DNA from: Lactococcus cremoris subsp. cremoris NBRC 100676
GTDB lineage: Bacteria; Bacillota; Bacilli; Lactobacillales; Streptococcaceae
Direction of reading: 5' to 3'
DNA length: 39,440 nt
Assembly: GCF_001591705.1 (NCBI RefSeq)
Contig: NZ_BCVK01000015.1
Coordinates: 1 to 39,440 of the forward strand
Position 1 is the first letter of the stretch, and each line of letters starts with the position of its first letter. Made by a program: the position numbers and the translations under genes. Below are positions 17,896 through 27,875 of this stretch, in pieces. The notes below the pieces were generated by a model. It was not told the origin of the DNA, searched no databases, and was given only the letters and a program-made list of their open reading frames with translations.

Positions 17896-17960
17896 TAACA
17901 GAATAGTCCCCTGATAGTAAAATATGAGGGTGCCCATCGGGCGTAAGAAAGGAAATAAAC

Positions 17961-18266
17961 ATGTTTGTAAAAACTGGTGATACAGTTAAAGTTATCGCAG
18001 GTAAAGACCGCGGTACTACTGGTAAAGTAATCAAAGCTTTGCCAAAAGTAAATAAAGTTGTCGTTGAAGGTGTTGCTATCATGAAGAAACACCAAAAACC
18101 AAACTCAGAAAACCCAAGTGGTGCTATTCTTGAAATCGAAGCTCCTATCCACGTTTCTAACGTACAAGTGCTCGACAAAAATGGCGTTGCTGGTCGTGTA
18201 GGTTACAAAGTTGTTGACGATAAAAAAGTTCGTTTCAACAAAAAATCTGGCGAAATTTTAGACTAA
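17961..18266 (+). CDS. rplX: 50S ribosomal protein L24
   Basis: 101 residues with a KOW motif near the N-terminus ([20 protein letters not shown]). Assembly-initiator protein of the large subunit. First gene of a separate three-gene unit; ribosome site AAAGGAAA. Confidence 0.96.
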   Translation: MFVKTGDTVKVIAGKDRGTTGKVIKALPKVNKVVVEGVAIMKKHQKPNSENPSGAILEIEAPIHVSNVQVLDKNGVAGRVGYKVVDDKKVRFNKKSGEILD

Positions 18267-18285
18267 GGCGGAAAGGAGAAATAAT

Positions 18286-18828
18286 ATGACTAATCGTTTG
18301 AAAGAAAAATATACTAACGAAGTAGTACCAGCGTTGACTGAACAATTCAACTACACTTCAATCATGGCTGTACCAAAAGTTGATAAAATCGTTATCAACA
18401 TGGGTGTTGGAGATGCTGTAAACAACTCTAAAAACCTTGATAAAGCTGTTGCTGAATTGGCTTTGATCTCTGGTCAAAAACCATTGATTACTAAAGCTAA
18501 AAAATCAGTTGCTGCTTTCCGTCTTCGTGAAGGTATGCCAATCGGTGCGAAAGTAACTCTTCGTGGCGAACGTATGTTCGAATTCTTGGACAAATTGGTT
18601 ACTGTTTCACTCCCACGTGTACGTGACTTCCACGGTGTTTCAAACAAAGCGTTTGATGGTCGCGGTAACTACACACTTGGTGTGAAGGAACAATTGATTT
18701 TCCCAGAAATCAACTATGATGATGTTGATAAAGTTCGTGGTATGGACATTGTTATCGTAACAACTGCTAACACTGACGAAGAATCACGTGAATTGCTTGC
18801 TAAACTCGGCATGCCGTTCGCTAAATAA
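18286..18828 (+). CDS. rplE: 50S ribosomal protein L5
   Basis: 180 residues, central-protuberance protein binding 5S rRNA and P-site t[18 protein letters not shown], the [22 protein letters not shown] segment and the terminal [10 protein letters not shown] are typical. Ribosome site AAAGGAG. Confidence 0.97.
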   Translation: MTNRLKEKYTNEVVPALTEQFNYTSIMAVPKVDKIVINMGVGDAVNNSKNLDKAVAELALISGQKPLITKAKKSVAAFRLREGMPIGAKVTLRGERMFEFLDKLVTVSLPRVRDFHGVSNKAFDGRGNYTLGVKEQLIFPEINYDDVDKVRGMDIVIVTTANTDEESRELLAKLGMPFAK

Positions 18829-18846
18829 GATAGGGAGAATACATAA

Positions 18847-19032
18847 ATGGCTAAGAAATCTATGGTTGTTAAAAACCAACGCCCTGCAAAATTCTCAACA
18901 CAAGCTTATACTCGTTGCGAACGTTGCGGACGTCCACATTCAGTTTACCGCAAATTTAAACTTTGCCGTATCTGTCTTCGCGAATTGGCTTACAAAGGTC
19001 AATTGCCAGGCGTTAAAAAAGCTTCATGGTAA
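18847..19032 (+). CDS. rpsZ: 30S ribosomal protein S14, zinc type
   Basis: 61 residues, the short zinc-binding (type Z) form of S14. Two CxxC pairs are visible in [20 protein letters not shown]. Many Firmicutes also carry a zinc-free S14 elsewhere. Followed by a strong terminator, so rplX-rplE-rpsZ ends here, which is not the usual uninterrupted spc arrangement. Confidence 0.96.
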
Positions 19033-19056
19033 TTTGTTAATTATCGTGTAACGAAT

Positions 19057-19092
19057 AAAAATTACTGACAGGATTTCTGTCAGTAATTTTTT
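19057..19092 (+). terminator. rpsZ terminator
   Basis: Perfect stem AAAATTACTGACAG / CTGTCAGTAATTTT around GATTT (core 19061-19071 and 19077-19087), followed by T residues. The longest and most perfect of the ACTGACA-type hairpins in the window. Confidence 0.95.
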
Positions 19093-19182
19093 TATACCTT
19101 AGAAGTATTATGAAAACATGGTCTATTTATAGTGGATTAAAAGTGAGAATTTGCTATAATGGTGAGGAAATAGGAGGGATTT

Positions 19183-19782
19183 ATGAAAAAAATATCAGCT
19201 AATATTAAAAAGTTTGTAGGAATTAGCCTAATTCTTTTAGGAACTTTAACCGTTTTATCGGCCTGTGGCAGTAAAGAAAGTAAAAAGTCTGAACAAAGCA
19301 GCTCCTCTTCAAGTATTAAAAATAATGAAAGTATTCAAAGTAGTAGTTCGTCTTCAAGTACAAGTTCATCAAATTCAAGTTCTTCCAGTCAGGAAGGATT
19401 TGGAAACAGTTCACAAATTCTTTCAGGGAATTATTCTTCTTTGAATGGAACTTGGCAGACTGCTGATGGTACTTCTAAAATTATTTTAAAAAACGGTAAC
19501 ATCATTTTTAGTTCAGAATATGTGAGAATAATATCAAATCCAATAGCTAAGGATGGAATAATTATTGCTGATGCATTGAATGACAAAAGACACATGGGCT
19601 TTATGTTTGCCGCTGCTTATAATTCTCCAATCTTTCCAAATTCCTCAAATTTAGATAAGACAGATTCGGGAAAAGACCGGCTTATAATAACTACGGATGA
19701 AGAAGGCATAGAAATATTTGATACGATGCCAACATCATTTTATTATAAGGTAAGTAATGATACCACAAGTTTGAGTTCATAA
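19183..19782 (+). CDS. Ser-rich putative lipoprotein (DUF6287-like)
   Basis: A 199-residue protein with a lipoprotein signal peptide: basic start MKKISANIKKF, hydrophobic core, and an LSAC lipobox (Cys at about residue 28). A serine-rich linker (about 38-75) follows, as in surface-anchored lipoproteins that must span the wall. The folded part begins with SSLNGTWQTADGTSKIILKNG, resembling the small DUF6287 beta-domain of Lactobacillales lipoproteins; its function is unknown. Codon use and base composition are AT-rich, unlike the flanking ribosomal genes. It has its own ribosome site (TAGGAGGG) and terminator, and its place inside the spc cluster is atypical. Confidence 0.85.
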   Translation: MKKISANIKKFVGISLILLGTLTVLSACGSKESKKSEQSSSSSSIKNNESIQSSSSSSSTSSSNSSSSSQEGFGNSSQILSGNYSSLNGTWQTADGTSKIILKNGNIIFSSEYVRIISNPIAKDGIIIADALNDKRHMGFMFAAAYNSPIFPNSSNLDKTDSGKDRLIITTDEEGIEIFDTMPTSFYYKVSNDTTSLSS

Positions 19783-19790
19783 GTTATAAC

Positions 19791-19820
19791 AAATTACTGG
19801 CGATCCTGTCAGTAATTTTT
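19791..19820 (+). terminator. Terminator of the lipoprotein gene
   Basis: ATTACTG (19793-19799) and CAGTAAT (19810-19816) with an imperfect inner stem, then TTTTTA. It looks like a decayed version of the rpsZ terminator. Confidence 0.75.
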
Positions 19821-19838
19821 ATTCTAAAAATCCATGAC

Positions 19839-19854
19839 ACACCCGAAAACATTG
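19839..19854 (+). repeat. ACACCCGAAnnYATTG element, copy 2 (upstream of rpsH)
   Basis: Reads ACACCCGAAAACATTG and ends 12 bases upstream of the rpsH -35 hexamer. Confidence 0.5.
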
Positions 19855-19866
19855 TAAAGAAAAATG

Positions 19867-19895
19867 TTGACAGAGTGCGGAACTTCTGCTATACT
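19867..19895 (+). promoter_or_regulatory. rpsH promoter
   Basis: TTGACA (19867-19872), 17-bp spacer, TATACT (19890-19895). The leader, about 85 bases, carries a perfect 9-bp hairpin GGTCTTTTT / AAAAAGACC (19906-19926). Confidence 0.85.
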
Positions 19896-19986
19896 AATTA
19901 AGTTCGGTCTTTTTATGAAAAAGACCTCATTAATTTGAAAGTGGGATTTGAACAAGCCCAAACTACAAATAAGGAGAAATTACACT

Positions 19987-20385
19987 ATGGTAATGACTGA
20001 CCCAATTGCAGATTTCTTGACTCGTATTCGTAATGGTAACATGCGTAAATTCGATGTTGTTGAAGCACCTGCATCAAAAATCAAACGTCAAATCGCTGAA
20101 ATCCTCAAAGCTGAAGGTTACGTGAAAGACGTTGAATACGTTGAAGATAACAAACAAGGCGTAATCCGCGTTTTTCTTAAATACGGTAAAAACGGTGAAA
20201 AAGTTATCACTAACTTGAAACGTATCTCAAAACCAGGTCTTCGCGTTTACGTGAAATCTGATGATGTTCCTAAAGTTCTTAACGGACTTGGTACAGCAAT
20301 CATCTCAACATCTACTGGTGTCGTAACTGATAAAGTTGCTCGTCAAACAAATGTTGGTGGTGAAGTAATTGCCTACATCTGGTAA
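19987..20385 (+). CDS. rpsH: 30S ribosomal protein S8
   Basis: 132 residues, central-domain assembly protein. The frame is open to a codon at 19948, but family alignment ([18 protein letters not shown]) and the AAGGAG site at 19971-19976 select the ATG at 19987. The C-terminal [26 protein letters not shown] is typical. In enterobacteria S8 represses the spc operon; no such target is evident here. Confidence 0.95.
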   Translation: MVMTDPIADFLTRIRNGNMRKFDVVEAPASKIKRQIAEILKAEGYVKDVEYVEDNKQGVIRVFLKYGKNGEKVITNLKRISKPGLRVYVKSDDVPKVLNGLGTAIISTSTGVVTDKVARQTNVGGEVIAYIW

Positions 20386-20601
20386 TTATTTTAGGAAAAA
20401 CTTCATTTTCTGAAGTTTTATCCTCACATTCGACACTTCTAAATGCTGTGTTGAACTGACAAGCGATTTTTCGTAAGTCAAATTTACTGACAAAGATAAT
20501 TTTATTTTTGTCAGTAAAAAATTATATCTTTTAAGTCAAAATTGATTTAAAACCCGTGAAAACAGATTGAATCAAATCTGATAATTTAACAGGAGAAAAA
20601 A
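20386..20601 (+). other. rpsH-rplF intergenic region with two hairpins
   Basis: Contains AAAACTTCA / TGAAGTTTT (20397-20419), a likely weak terminator after rpsH, and TTTACTGACAAA / TTTTGTCAGTAAA (20483-20518), an ACTGACA-type hairpin in front of rplF. A third small stem AGATT/AATCT precedes the rplF ribosome site. No clear consensus promoter was found although rplF must be expressed strongly. Confidence 0.5.
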
Positions 20602-21138
20602 ATGTCACGTATTGGTAACAAAGTCATCGTTATCCCTGCAGGCGTAACTGTAGAAGTAAACGGTGCAACTGTCACTGTCAAAGGACCTAAAGGTGAACTC
20701 GTTCGTTCATTCAACGAAAACATCACACTTGAAATTGCTGAAAACGAAATCACTGTAAAACGTCCAAACGACACTAAAGAAATGAAAATGCTCCACGGAA
20801 CTACTCGTGCCCTTCTTGCTAACATGGTAGAAGGTGTTTCAAATGGTTTCTCTAAAGCACTTGAAATGATCGGGGTTGGGTACCGCGCACAATTACAAGG
20901 AACTAAACTTGTATTGTCTGTTGGTAAATCTCACCAAGACGAAGTTGAAGCACCTGAAAACATTAAGTTTGTTGTTGCAACTCCAACTTCTATCGTCGTT
21001 GAAGGTATCAGCAAAGAAGCTGTTGGTCAAACAGCAGCTTACATCCGTAGCCGTCGTTCTCCAGAACCTTATAAAGGTAAAGGGATCCGTTACGTTGGTG
21101 AATACGTTCGTCGTAAAGAAGGTAAAACTGGTAAATAA
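20602..21138 (+). CDS. rplF: 50S ribosomal protein L6
   Basis: 178 residues, two-repeat protein near the factor-binding stalk base. [15 protein letters not shown] at the start and the C-terminal [23 protein letters not shown] signature are diagnostic. AGGAG ribosome site. Separated from rpsH by 216 bases and from rplR by 268 bases. Confidence 0.97.
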   Translation: MSRIGNKVIVIPAGVTVEVNGATVTVKGPKGELVRSFNENITLEIAENEITVKRPNDTKEMKMLHGTTRALLANMVEGVSNGFSKALEMIGVGYRAQLQGTKLVLSVGKSHQDEVEAPENIKFVVATPTSIVVEGISKEAVGQTAAYIRSRRSPEPYKGKGIRYVGEYVRRKEGKTGK

Positions 21139-21240
21139 TTTTTGCGTCGGGCTTGCGTCGTTAGCTTTTGCTTTATGTACGTCAGTACGATTCAGCACGG
21201 ACTTCGTCCTAAAAGCTGCCTAGCAATCCTTTAGCAAAAA
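21139..21240. repeat. Multi-hairpin palindromic element between rplF and rplR
   Basis: About 100 bases closed by TTTTTGC (21139-21145) and GCAAAAA (21234-21240). Inside, AGCTTTT (21163-21169) pairs with AAAAGCT (21211-21217), and within that are GTAC-GTCA-GTAC and GGAC-TTC-GTCC mini-hairpins. Locally it is richer in G+C than other gaps. The nested symmetry suggests a structured RNA or a small dispersed repeat. Confidence 0.5.
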
Positions 21241-21406
21241 ATGTTATCCGTAATTGGTGGTTTGATTTAGGTCAAATTGCCAGTATTTTGTCAATGCTAA
21301 CTTTGTTAGACAGACAAAAACTCCCCGCTTGCTAATTATTTTATTAATCAGTAAGAAAATCGATGGCAAAAACTATCGAAATTTAAAATAATATAGAGGT
21401 AGAATT

Positions 21407-21754
21407 GTGATTTCTAAACCAGATAAAAACAAACTCCGCCAAAAACGTCACACACGTGTACGCGGAAAAATTTCAGGAACTACTGAAACTCCACGTTTGA
21501 ACGTTTTCCGTTCAAACACAAACATTTATGCACAAGTCATTGATGACGTTACTGGTACAACACTTGCATCAGCTTCATCACTCAAATTGACTGGTACTAA
21601 AACTGAACAAGCCGCAGAAGTTGGTAAACTCGTTGCTGAAGCTGCAAAAGCTAAAGGCGTTGAAGAAGTTGTCTTCGACCGCGGTGGTTACCTCTATCAC
21701 GGACGTGTTGCAGCACTCGCTACAGCAGCTCGTGAAGCTGGATTGAAATTCTAA
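21407..21754 (+). CDS. rplR: 50S ribosomal protein L18
   Basis: 115 residues, binds 5S rRNA in the central protuberance. GTG start behind an AGAGGT site. [21 protein letters not shown] and [18 protein letters not shown] are typical. Followed 18 bases later by rpsE. Confidence 0.96.
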
Positions 21755-21772
21755 GGAAAGGGGTAATTAAAC

Positions 21773-22279
21773 ATGGCAGAAAACAGAAGAAATGATCGCG
21801 AACAAAGCGAATTTGAAGAACGCGTAGTTTCAATTAACCGCGTTACTAAAGTTGTAAAAGGTGGACGTCGTCTTCGCTTTGCAGCACTTGTTGTTGTTGG
21901 TGACCGTAACGGTCGCGTAGGTTTCGGTACTGGTAAAGCTCAAGAAGTTCCTGAAGCTATCCGTAAAGCAATCGAAGCAGCTAAGAAAAACCTTATTACA
22001 GTTCCTATGGTAGGTACTACACTTCCTCACGAAGCACTTGGTGTCTTCGGTGGTGGTAAAATCCTCCTTAAACCAGCTGTAGAAGGTGCTGGAGTTGCCG
22101 CAGGTGGTGCCGTTCGTGCCGTCCTCGAACTCGCTGGTGTTGCTGACGTAACATCAAAATCACTTGGTTCAAATACACCAATTAACGTTGTTCGTGCAAC
22201 AGTTGATGGTTTGACTCAATTGAAACGTGCTGAAGAAGTTGCTGCATTACGCGGTAAATCTGTATCAGATTTCGCCTAA
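21773..22279 (+). CDS. rpsE: 30S ribosomal protein S5
   Basis: 168 residues. Double-stranded-RNA-binding-like N-terminal domain (about 18-82; [21 protein letters not shown]) then the S5 fold ([19 protein letters not shown] region). Sites of ram and spectinomycin-resistance changes lie in this protein in other bacteria; nothing odd is seen. Confidence 0.97.
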   Translation: MAENRRNDREQSEFEERVVSINRVTKVVKGGRRLRFAALVVVGDRNGRVGFGTGKAQEVPEAIRKAIEAAKKNLITVPMVGTTLPHEALGVFGGGKILLKPAVEGAGVAAGGAVRAVLELAGVADVTSKSLGSNTPINVVRATVDGLTQLKRAEEVAALRGKSVSDFA

Positions 22280-22289
22280 GGAGGAAAAA

Positions 22290-22469
22290 ATGGCTCAAAT
22301 TAAAATTACATTGGTAAACTCACCAATCGGCCGTATCCCTGCTCAACGCAAAACTGTTAAAGCACTCGGTCTTGGTAAACTCAACAGCTCAGTAGTAAAA
22401 GAAGGTTCACCTGCTATTCTTGGTATGGTAAACTCTATTTCTCACTTGGTAAAAGTTGAAGAAGCATAA
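22290..22469 (+). CDS. rpmD: 50S ribosomal protein L30
   Basis: 59 residues, [20 protein letters not shown] start. The frame is open further upstream, into rpsE, but the AGGAGG site at 22279-22284 and family alignment set the ATG at 22290. Last gene before a terminator, so rplR-rpsE-rpmD form a unit. Confidence 0.95.
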   Translation: MAQIKITLVNSPIGRIPAQRKTVKALGLGKLNSSVVKEGSPAILGMVNSISHLVKVEEA

Positions 22470-22486
22470 TTACTATTGCATAAAAT

Positions 22487-22520
22487 AACAATCCTATCTT
22501 TACTGATAGGATTGTTTTTT
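22487..22520 (+). terminator. rpmD terminator
   Basis: Perfect 12-bp stem AACAATCCTATC / GATAGGATTGTT with a TTTACT loop and T run. Confidence 0.93.
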
Positions 22521-22623
22521 TCCTTAAAAAATCCGTCAGTAATTTAAAAACTTGTAAATTTTATCTCACCAATTCAAAAGATAACTTTAGAATTGTAAAA
22601 TGCAGGACAAACGAGGAAATGGC

Positions 22624-22652
22624 TTGTAATTCCAATCGAAAAATAGTAAAAT
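22624..22652 (+). promoter_or_regulatory. rplO promoter and leader
   Basis: TTGTAA (22624-22629), 17-bp spacer, TAAAAT (22647-22652). The leader to rplO is about 105 bases and holds a hairpin TAATTTTCA / TGAAAATTA (about 22702-22730). Confidence 0.7.
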
Positions 22653-22764
22653 AATAGGAGTCTGTTAATAGACAAATAAATATATTGAAGTATCGGCGAG
22701 TTTAATTTTCACGTTCCTTACATGAAAATTAGGCGACAGCAAGGTACAAAATAAGGAGAAAAAA

Positions 22765-23208
22765 ATGGAACTTCATTCATTGAAAGCTGCTGAAGGCAGT
22801 CGTAAAGTACGTAATCGCGTAGGTCGTGGTACATCATCAGGTAACGGTAAAACATCTGGACGTGGACAAAAAGGTCAAAAATCTCGTTCAGGTGGTGGAG
22901 TACGTCCTGGTTTTGAAGGTGGACAAACAGAGTTGTTCCGTCGCATGCCAAAACGTGGTTTCTTGAATGTTAACCGTAAAGAATACGCTATTGTCAACCT
23001 TGAAACTTTGAACCGTCTTGAAGATGGAGCAACTGTTTCAGCTGAAACTCTTGTAGCTGCTAAAATCGTTAAGGACGTTAAATCAGGTGTTAAAGTTCTT
23101 GCTAACGGTGAATTGACAGCTAAAAACCTTACAGTTAAAGTTGCTAAAGTATCTGCTGCTGCCAAAGCTGCAATCGAAGCTGCTGGTGGTTCTGTAGAAG
23201 AAGCTTAA
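22765..23208 (+). CDS. rplO: 50S ribosomal protein L15
   Basis: 147 residues. The Gly-rich basic start ([20 protein letters not shown]) and [15 protein letters not shown] segment are diagnostic. Starts a new unit with secY; AAGGAG ribosome site. Confidence 0.97.
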
Positions 23209-23225
23209 TTTTTACATTTCAATTG

Positions 23226-23245
23226 GCGGTTGAAGCTTCAACCGC
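23226..23245. repeat. 20-bp perfect palindrome between rplO and secY
   Basis: GCGGTTGAAGCTTCAACCGC, self-complementary, with only a weak T run after it. It could reduce readthrough from rplO into secY, stabilise the upstream mRNA end, or bind a dimeric protein. Confidence 0.6.
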
Positions 23246-23285
23246 TTATTGTCTATTTACAATTAAAACGCTTTAAGGAGATTTT

Positions 23286-24605
23286 ATGTTTTTTAAGACG
23301 CTTAAGGAAGCCTTCAAGGTAAAAGACGTCCGAGCAAGAATTCTCTTTACGATCTTCATTCTTTTTGTTTTTCGCCTAGGTGCTCACATTACTGTACCTG
23401 GCGTTAATGTACAAAATCTACAACAAGTTGCGGATTTGCCATTCTTAAGCATGATGAACTTGGTTTCTGGTAATGCAATGCAAAACTATTCACTCTTTGC
23501 AATGGGAGTTTCGCCTTATATCACTGCCTCAATCATTGTGCAATTATTACAAATGGATATTTTACCAAAATTTGTTGAGTGGTCAAAACAAGGAGAAATT
23601 GGACGTCGTAAGCTGAATCAGGCGACACGTTATATTACCTTAGTGCTTGCTATGGCACAATCTATCGGGATTACTGCTGGTTTCCAAGCCATGAGCTCGT
23701 TAAATATTGTGCAAAACCCAAATTGGCAAAGTTATTTGATGATTGGGGTGCTTTTGACCACAGGTTCAATGGTTGTTACTTGGATGGGTGAACAGATTAA
23801 TGAAAAAGGTTTTGGATCAGGTGTTTCAGTAATTATCTTTGCTGGGATTGTCTCTGGTATTCCATCAGCCATCAAATCTGTTTATGATGAAAAATTCTTA
23901 AACGTAAGACCATCTGAAATTCCTATGTCTTGGATATTTGTTATTGGATTGATTTTGTCAGCAATTGTCATTATTTATGTTACAACATTTGTTCAACAAG
24001 CGGAACGTAAAGTACCAATTCAATACACTAAGTTGACTCAAGGCGCACCAACAAGTTCGTACTTACCACTTCGTGTCAATCCAGCTGGTGTTATTCCAGT
24101 TATCTTTGCTGGTTCAATTACAACTGCACCTGCTACGATCTTGCAATTCTTGCAACGTTCACAAGGTAGCAATGTAGGTTGGTTATCAACCTTACAAAAT
24201 GCTTTGTCATATACGACTTGGACAGGGATGCTCTTCTACGCATTATTGATTGTTCTCTTTACTTTCTTCTATTCGTTCGTTCAGGTCAATCCTGAAAAGA
24301 TGGCTGAAAACCTTCAAAAACAAGGTTCGTATATTCCATCTGTTCGTCCGGGTAAAGGAACTGAGAAGTATGTTTCTCGTCTATTAATGCGTCTTGCAAC
24401 GGTTGGTTCGCTCTTCCTTGGATTGATTTCAATCATTCCAATTGCGGCCCAAAACGTTTGGGGACTTCCAAAAATCGTCGCTCTTGGAGGGACATCATTA
24501 TTAATCTTGATTCAAGTTGCGATTCAAGCAGTTAAACAACTTGAAGGATATTTACTTAAACGTAAATATGCAGGATTTATGGATAATCCACTTGAAACAA
24601 AATAA
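23286..24605 (+). CDS. secY: Preprotein translocase subunit SecY
   Basis: The 439-residue pore subunit of the Sec channel with ten membrane helices. Early GAHITVPGVN (plug region), AMGVSPYITASIIVQLLQMDILP and QQAERKVPIQYTKL blocks are typical. Its cytoplasmic loops contact SecA and the ribosome. It lies downstream of rplO as in most bacteria, but is followed by a terminator before adk. Confidence 0.97.
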   Translation: MFFKTLKEAFKVKDVRARILFTIFILFVFRLGAHITVPGVNVQNLQQVADLPFLSMMNLVSGNAMQNYSLFAMGVSPYITASIIVQLLQMDILPKFVEWSKQGEIGRRKLNQATRYITLVLAMAQSIGITAGFQAMSSLNIVQNPNWQSYLMIGVLLTTGSMVVTWMGEQINEKGFGSGVSVIIFAGIVSGIPSAIKSVYDEKFLNVRPSEIPMSWIFVIGLILSAIVIIYVTTFVQQAERKVPIQYTKLTQGAPTSSYLPLRVNPAGVIPVIFAGSITTAPATILQFLQRSQGSNVGWLSTLQNALSYTTWTGMLFYALLIVLFTFFYSFVQVNPEKMAENLQKQGSYIPSVRPGKGTEKYVSRLLMRLATVGSLFLGLISIIPIAAQNVWGLPKIVALGGTSLLILIQVAIQAVKQLEGYLLKRKYAGFMDNPLETK

Positions 24606-24606
24606 A

Positions 24607-24634
24607 ATCTTGTCATTAGACAAGGTTTTTCTTT
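24607..24634 (+). terminator. secY terminator
   Basis: CTTGTC (24609-24614), loop ATTA, GACAAG (24619-24624), then T-rich tail. Confidence 0.85.
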
Positions 24635-24692
24635 ATTTTTCAGTAAAAATACGCTAAAATAGTGTAGGTAAAAGACAGTGCACATCTGCATT

Positions 24693-24714
24693 TTACTGAC
24701 AGAGCTGTCAGTAA
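24693..24714 (+). repeat. ACTGACA hairpin in the adk leader
   Basis: TTACTGACA and TGTCAGTAA with a 4-base GAGC loop, 30 bases before adk. A weak -10 (TAAAAT, 24655-24660) lies upstream, so this is probably in the adk mRNA leader. Confidence 0.6.
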
Positions 24715-25392
<678 letters not shown>

Positions 25393-25400
25393 TAAATCAT

Positions 25401-25428
25401 AAAACCTCTGTCAGAGGTTTTTTATTTT
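25401..25428 (+). terminator. adk terminator
   Basis: AAAACCTCT / AGAGGTTTT with a GTC loop and a T run. Confidence 0.85.
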
Positions 25429-25493
25429 AAATATGAAAAATGAAAGATAAAATTTACTGACAGAAAAGTCAACAAGCTTAAAAATAAAAAGAA

Positions 25494-25509
25494 ACACCCG
25501 AAAGCATTG
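25494..25509 (+). repeat. ACACCCGAAnnYATTG element, copy 3 (upstream of infA)
   Basis: Reads ACACCCGAAAGCATTG and, like copy 1, continues with CCAT. It lies about 80 bases upstream of the infA -35 hexamer. Confidence 0.5.
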
Positions 25510-25589
25510 CCATAGGTACTCTTATCAGATAATCTGAAAATAAAAATGGACTCAGGCTAGAAAAATAAAGGCTTTTATGAAAGAAAGAC

Positions 25590-25618
25590 TTGCATTTGTT
25601 GTTGAAAAATGCTAAAAT
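25590..25618 (+). promoter_or_regulatory. infA (alpha operon) promoter
   Basis: TTGCAT (25590-25595), 17-bp spacer, TAAAAT (25613-25618). The leader of about 70 bases contains an AT stem AGATATA / TATATCT. Confidence 0.75.
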
Positions 25619-25694
25619 ACATAAGTCCGACTTTTTAGATATATTTAAATTTGTATTTATATCTTTCGGGAAATTTTTAAGGAGGTACTTTTGC

Positions 25695-25913
25695 TTGGCA
25701 AAAGATGATGTAATTGAAGTAGACGGCAAAGTCGTTGACACCATGCCGAATGCGATGTTCACTGTTGAACTCGAAAATGGTCACCAAGTCTTGGCGACGA
25801 TTTCAGGAAAAATTCGTAAGAATTATATCCGTATCTTGCCTGGAGACAAGGTTCAAGTTGAACTCTCACCATACGATTTGACACGCGGACGAATTACTTA
25901 CCGATTTAAGTAA
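25695..25913 (+). CDS. infA: Translation initiation factor IF-1
   Basis: 72 residues, OB-fold factor that occupies the ribosomal A site during initiation. The family start [21 protein letters not shown] is preceded by TTG at 25695, with GGAGG at 25681-25685 at proper distance; no in-frame ATG is available at this point. A longer frame upstream lacks family similarity. TTG is a weak start codon, notable because IF-1 and IF-3 take part in start-codon discrimination. First gene of the infA-rpmJ-rpsM-rpsK-rpoA-rplQ unit. Confidence 0.93.
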
Positions 25914-25966
25914 TCCGGACATTCATTGAGTGCATGATGCACAGTAACCATAGAAAGGAAGACACA

Positions 25967-26083
25967 ATGAAAGTAAGACCATCAGTTAAACCAATCTGCG
26001 AATACTGTAAAGTTATTCGTCGTAACGGTCGTGTAATGGTAATTTGCCCTGCCAATCCAAAACACAAACAACGTCAGGGATAG
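25967..26083 (+). CDS. rpmJ: 50S ribosomal protein L36
   Basis: 38 residues: [20 protein letters not shown] to PKHKQRQG, stop TAG at 26081. Zinc-binding form with C-x-x-C, C and H ligands (C11, C14, C27, H33). Ribosome site AAAGGAA. Too short for many gene finders but unmistakable between infA and rpsM. Confidence 0.97.
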
Positions 26084-26100
26084 AAAGGAAATAGAAAAAT

Positions 26101-26466
26101 ATGGCTCGTTTTGCTGGAGTTGATATTCCAAACGAAAAACGCATTGTTATTTCATTAACATACGTATTCGGTGTTGGACTTCAAACATCTAAGAAAGTAC
26201 TTGCAGCTGCAGGTGTTTCAGAAGATATCCGTACTAAAGATTTGACATCAGATCAAGAAGATGCAATCCGTCGTGAACTCGATGGCTTGAAACTCGAAGG
26301 AGATCTTCGTCGTGAAGTGTCACTTAACATCAAACGCTTGATGGAAATCGGTTCTTACCGTGGTATGCGTCACCGTCGTGGACTTCCTACACGTGGACAA
26401 AACACTAAGAACAACGCTCGTACACGTAAAGGTCCTGCTAAATCAATCGCAGGTAAGAAAAAATAA
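26101..26466 (+). CDS. rpsM: 30S ribosomal protein S13
   Basis: 121 residues, subunit-bridge protein of the 30S head. [21 protein letters not shown] and the basic tail [20 protein letters not shown] are typical. 17 bases after rpmJ. Confidence 0.97.
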   Translation: MARFAGVDIPNEKRIVISLTYVFGVGLQTSKKVLAAAGVSEDIRTKDLTSDQEDAIRRELDGLKLEGDLRREVSLNIKRLMEIGSYRGMRHRRGLPTRGQNTKNNARTRKGPAKSIAGKKK

Positions 26467-26486
26467 TTAAATAGAAAGGAGTTAAA

Positions 26487-26870
26487 ATGGCAAAAATTAC
26501 ACGTAAACGTCGTGTTAAAAAGAATATTGAATCTGGGATTGTTCATATCCAATCAACATTCAACAACACAATCGTTATGATCACAGACGTTCATGGTAAC
26601 GCCCTTGCATGGTCTTCAGCTGGTGCACTTGGTTTCAAAGGTTCTAAAAAATCTACACCTTTCGCCGCTCAAATGGCCTCAGAAGCTGCTGCTAAAGCTG
26701 CTCAAGAGCAAGGTTTGAAAACTGTATCTGTTACAGTTAAAGGTCCTGGTTCAGGTCGTGAATCAGCTATCCGCGCACTCGCTGCAGCTGGTCTTAATGT
26801 AACATCTATCAGTGATGTGACTCCTGTACCTCACAATGGTGCACGTCCTCCAAAACGTCGTCGTGTATAA
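26487..26870 (+). CDS. rpsK: 30S ribosomal protein S11
   Basis: 127 residues, platform protein near the mRNA exit. [18 protein letters not shown] and the C-terminal [20 protein letters not shown] are diagnostic. AAAGGAG ribosome site. Confidence 0.97.
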   Translation: MAKITRKRRVKKNIESGIVHIQSTFNNTIVMITDVHGNALAWSSAGALGFKGSKKSTPFAAQMASEAAAKAAQEQGLKTVSVTVKGPGSGRESAIRALAAAGLNVTSISDVTPVPHNGARPPKRRRV

Positions 26871-26918
26871 TTAGTCACTCTTGTCACTAATCACTTTTCG
26901 CTTTAGAGGAGAACATAC

Positions 26919-27857
26919 ATGATTGAGTTTGAAAAACCAAAAATTACTAAATTTGACGAATCAGAAAATTACGGTAAATTCGTTGTTGAACCACTTGAAC
27001 GTGGTTATGGTACAACTTTAGGTAACTCTCTGCGTCGCGTCCTTTTGTCATCACTTCCTGGTGCTGCTGTGACTTCAATTCAAATTGAAGGTGTTCAACA
27101 CGAATTCGCAACAATCCCTGGCGTACGTGAAGATGTCATCCAAATCGTTCTTGCGGTTAAAGGAATTGCCATCAAATCATACGTTGAATCTGAAAAACAA
27201 ATCGAACTTGACGTTACTGGTCCTATGGATGTTACTGCTGGTGATATCTTAACTGATAGCGACATTGAAATTGTCAACAAAGACCATTACTTGTTCTCTA
27301 TTGCTGAAGGTCACTCAATGCGTGCTGTAATGACTGTTAAAAAAGGATACGGCTATGTTCCGGCTGACGAAAATAAAGTCGATGGAGCGCCAATTGGCAC
27401 AATTGCTGTAGACTCAATTTACACACCAATAAGTAAAGTAAATTATCAAGTTGAACCTGCCCGTGTTGGTGGAGATTCTAGCTACGATAAATTAACACTT
27501 GAAATTACTACAAACGGTACTATCGTTTCTGACGAAGCTTTGTCACTCTCAGCTAAAATCTTGACAGACCACTTGAACTTGTTCGTTGATCTTTCAGAAG
27601 TTGCAGCTGAAGCTGAAACACTTGTTGTTAAAGATGAAGTTAAAACAGAACGTGTGCTCGATAAAATTATTGAAGAAATGGACTTCTCAGTTCGTGCTTA
27701 CAATGGTTTGAAACGTGCAGGTATCAACACTGTTGCTGATATTGTTGAAATGAGCGAAGCTGACATGATTAAAGTCAAAAACCTCGGTCACAAATCAGTA
27801 GAAGAAGTCAAAGTTAAATTGACTGAATTGGGACTTTCCCTTAAAAAAAGAAAATAA
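26919..27857 (+). CDS. rpoA: RNA polymerase alpha subunit
   Basis: 312 residues. The N-terminal dimerisation/assembly domain (about 1-228) has [23 protein letters not shown]; the C-terminal domain (about 245-312) has the DNA/activator-contact helix [15 protein letters not shown] and [10 protein letters not shown]. Usual length and position between rpsK and rplQ. Confidence 0.97.
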   Translation: MIEFEKPKITKFDESENYGKFVVEPLERGYGTTLGNSLRRVLLSSLPGAAVTSIQIEGVQHEFATIPGVREDVIQIVLAVKGIAIKSYVESEKQIELDVTGPMDVTAGDILTDSDIEIVNKDHYLFSIAEGHSMRAVMTVKKGYGYVPADENKVDGAPIGTIAVDSIYTPISKVNYQVEPARVGGDSSYDKLTLEITTNGTIVSDEALSLSAKILTDHLNLFVDLSEVAAEAETLVVKDEVKTERVLDKIIEEMDFSVRAYNGLKRAGINTVADIVEMSEADMIKVKNLGHKSVEEVKVKLTELGLSLKKRK

Positions 27858-27875
27858 TAATATAGGAGGAAACAA

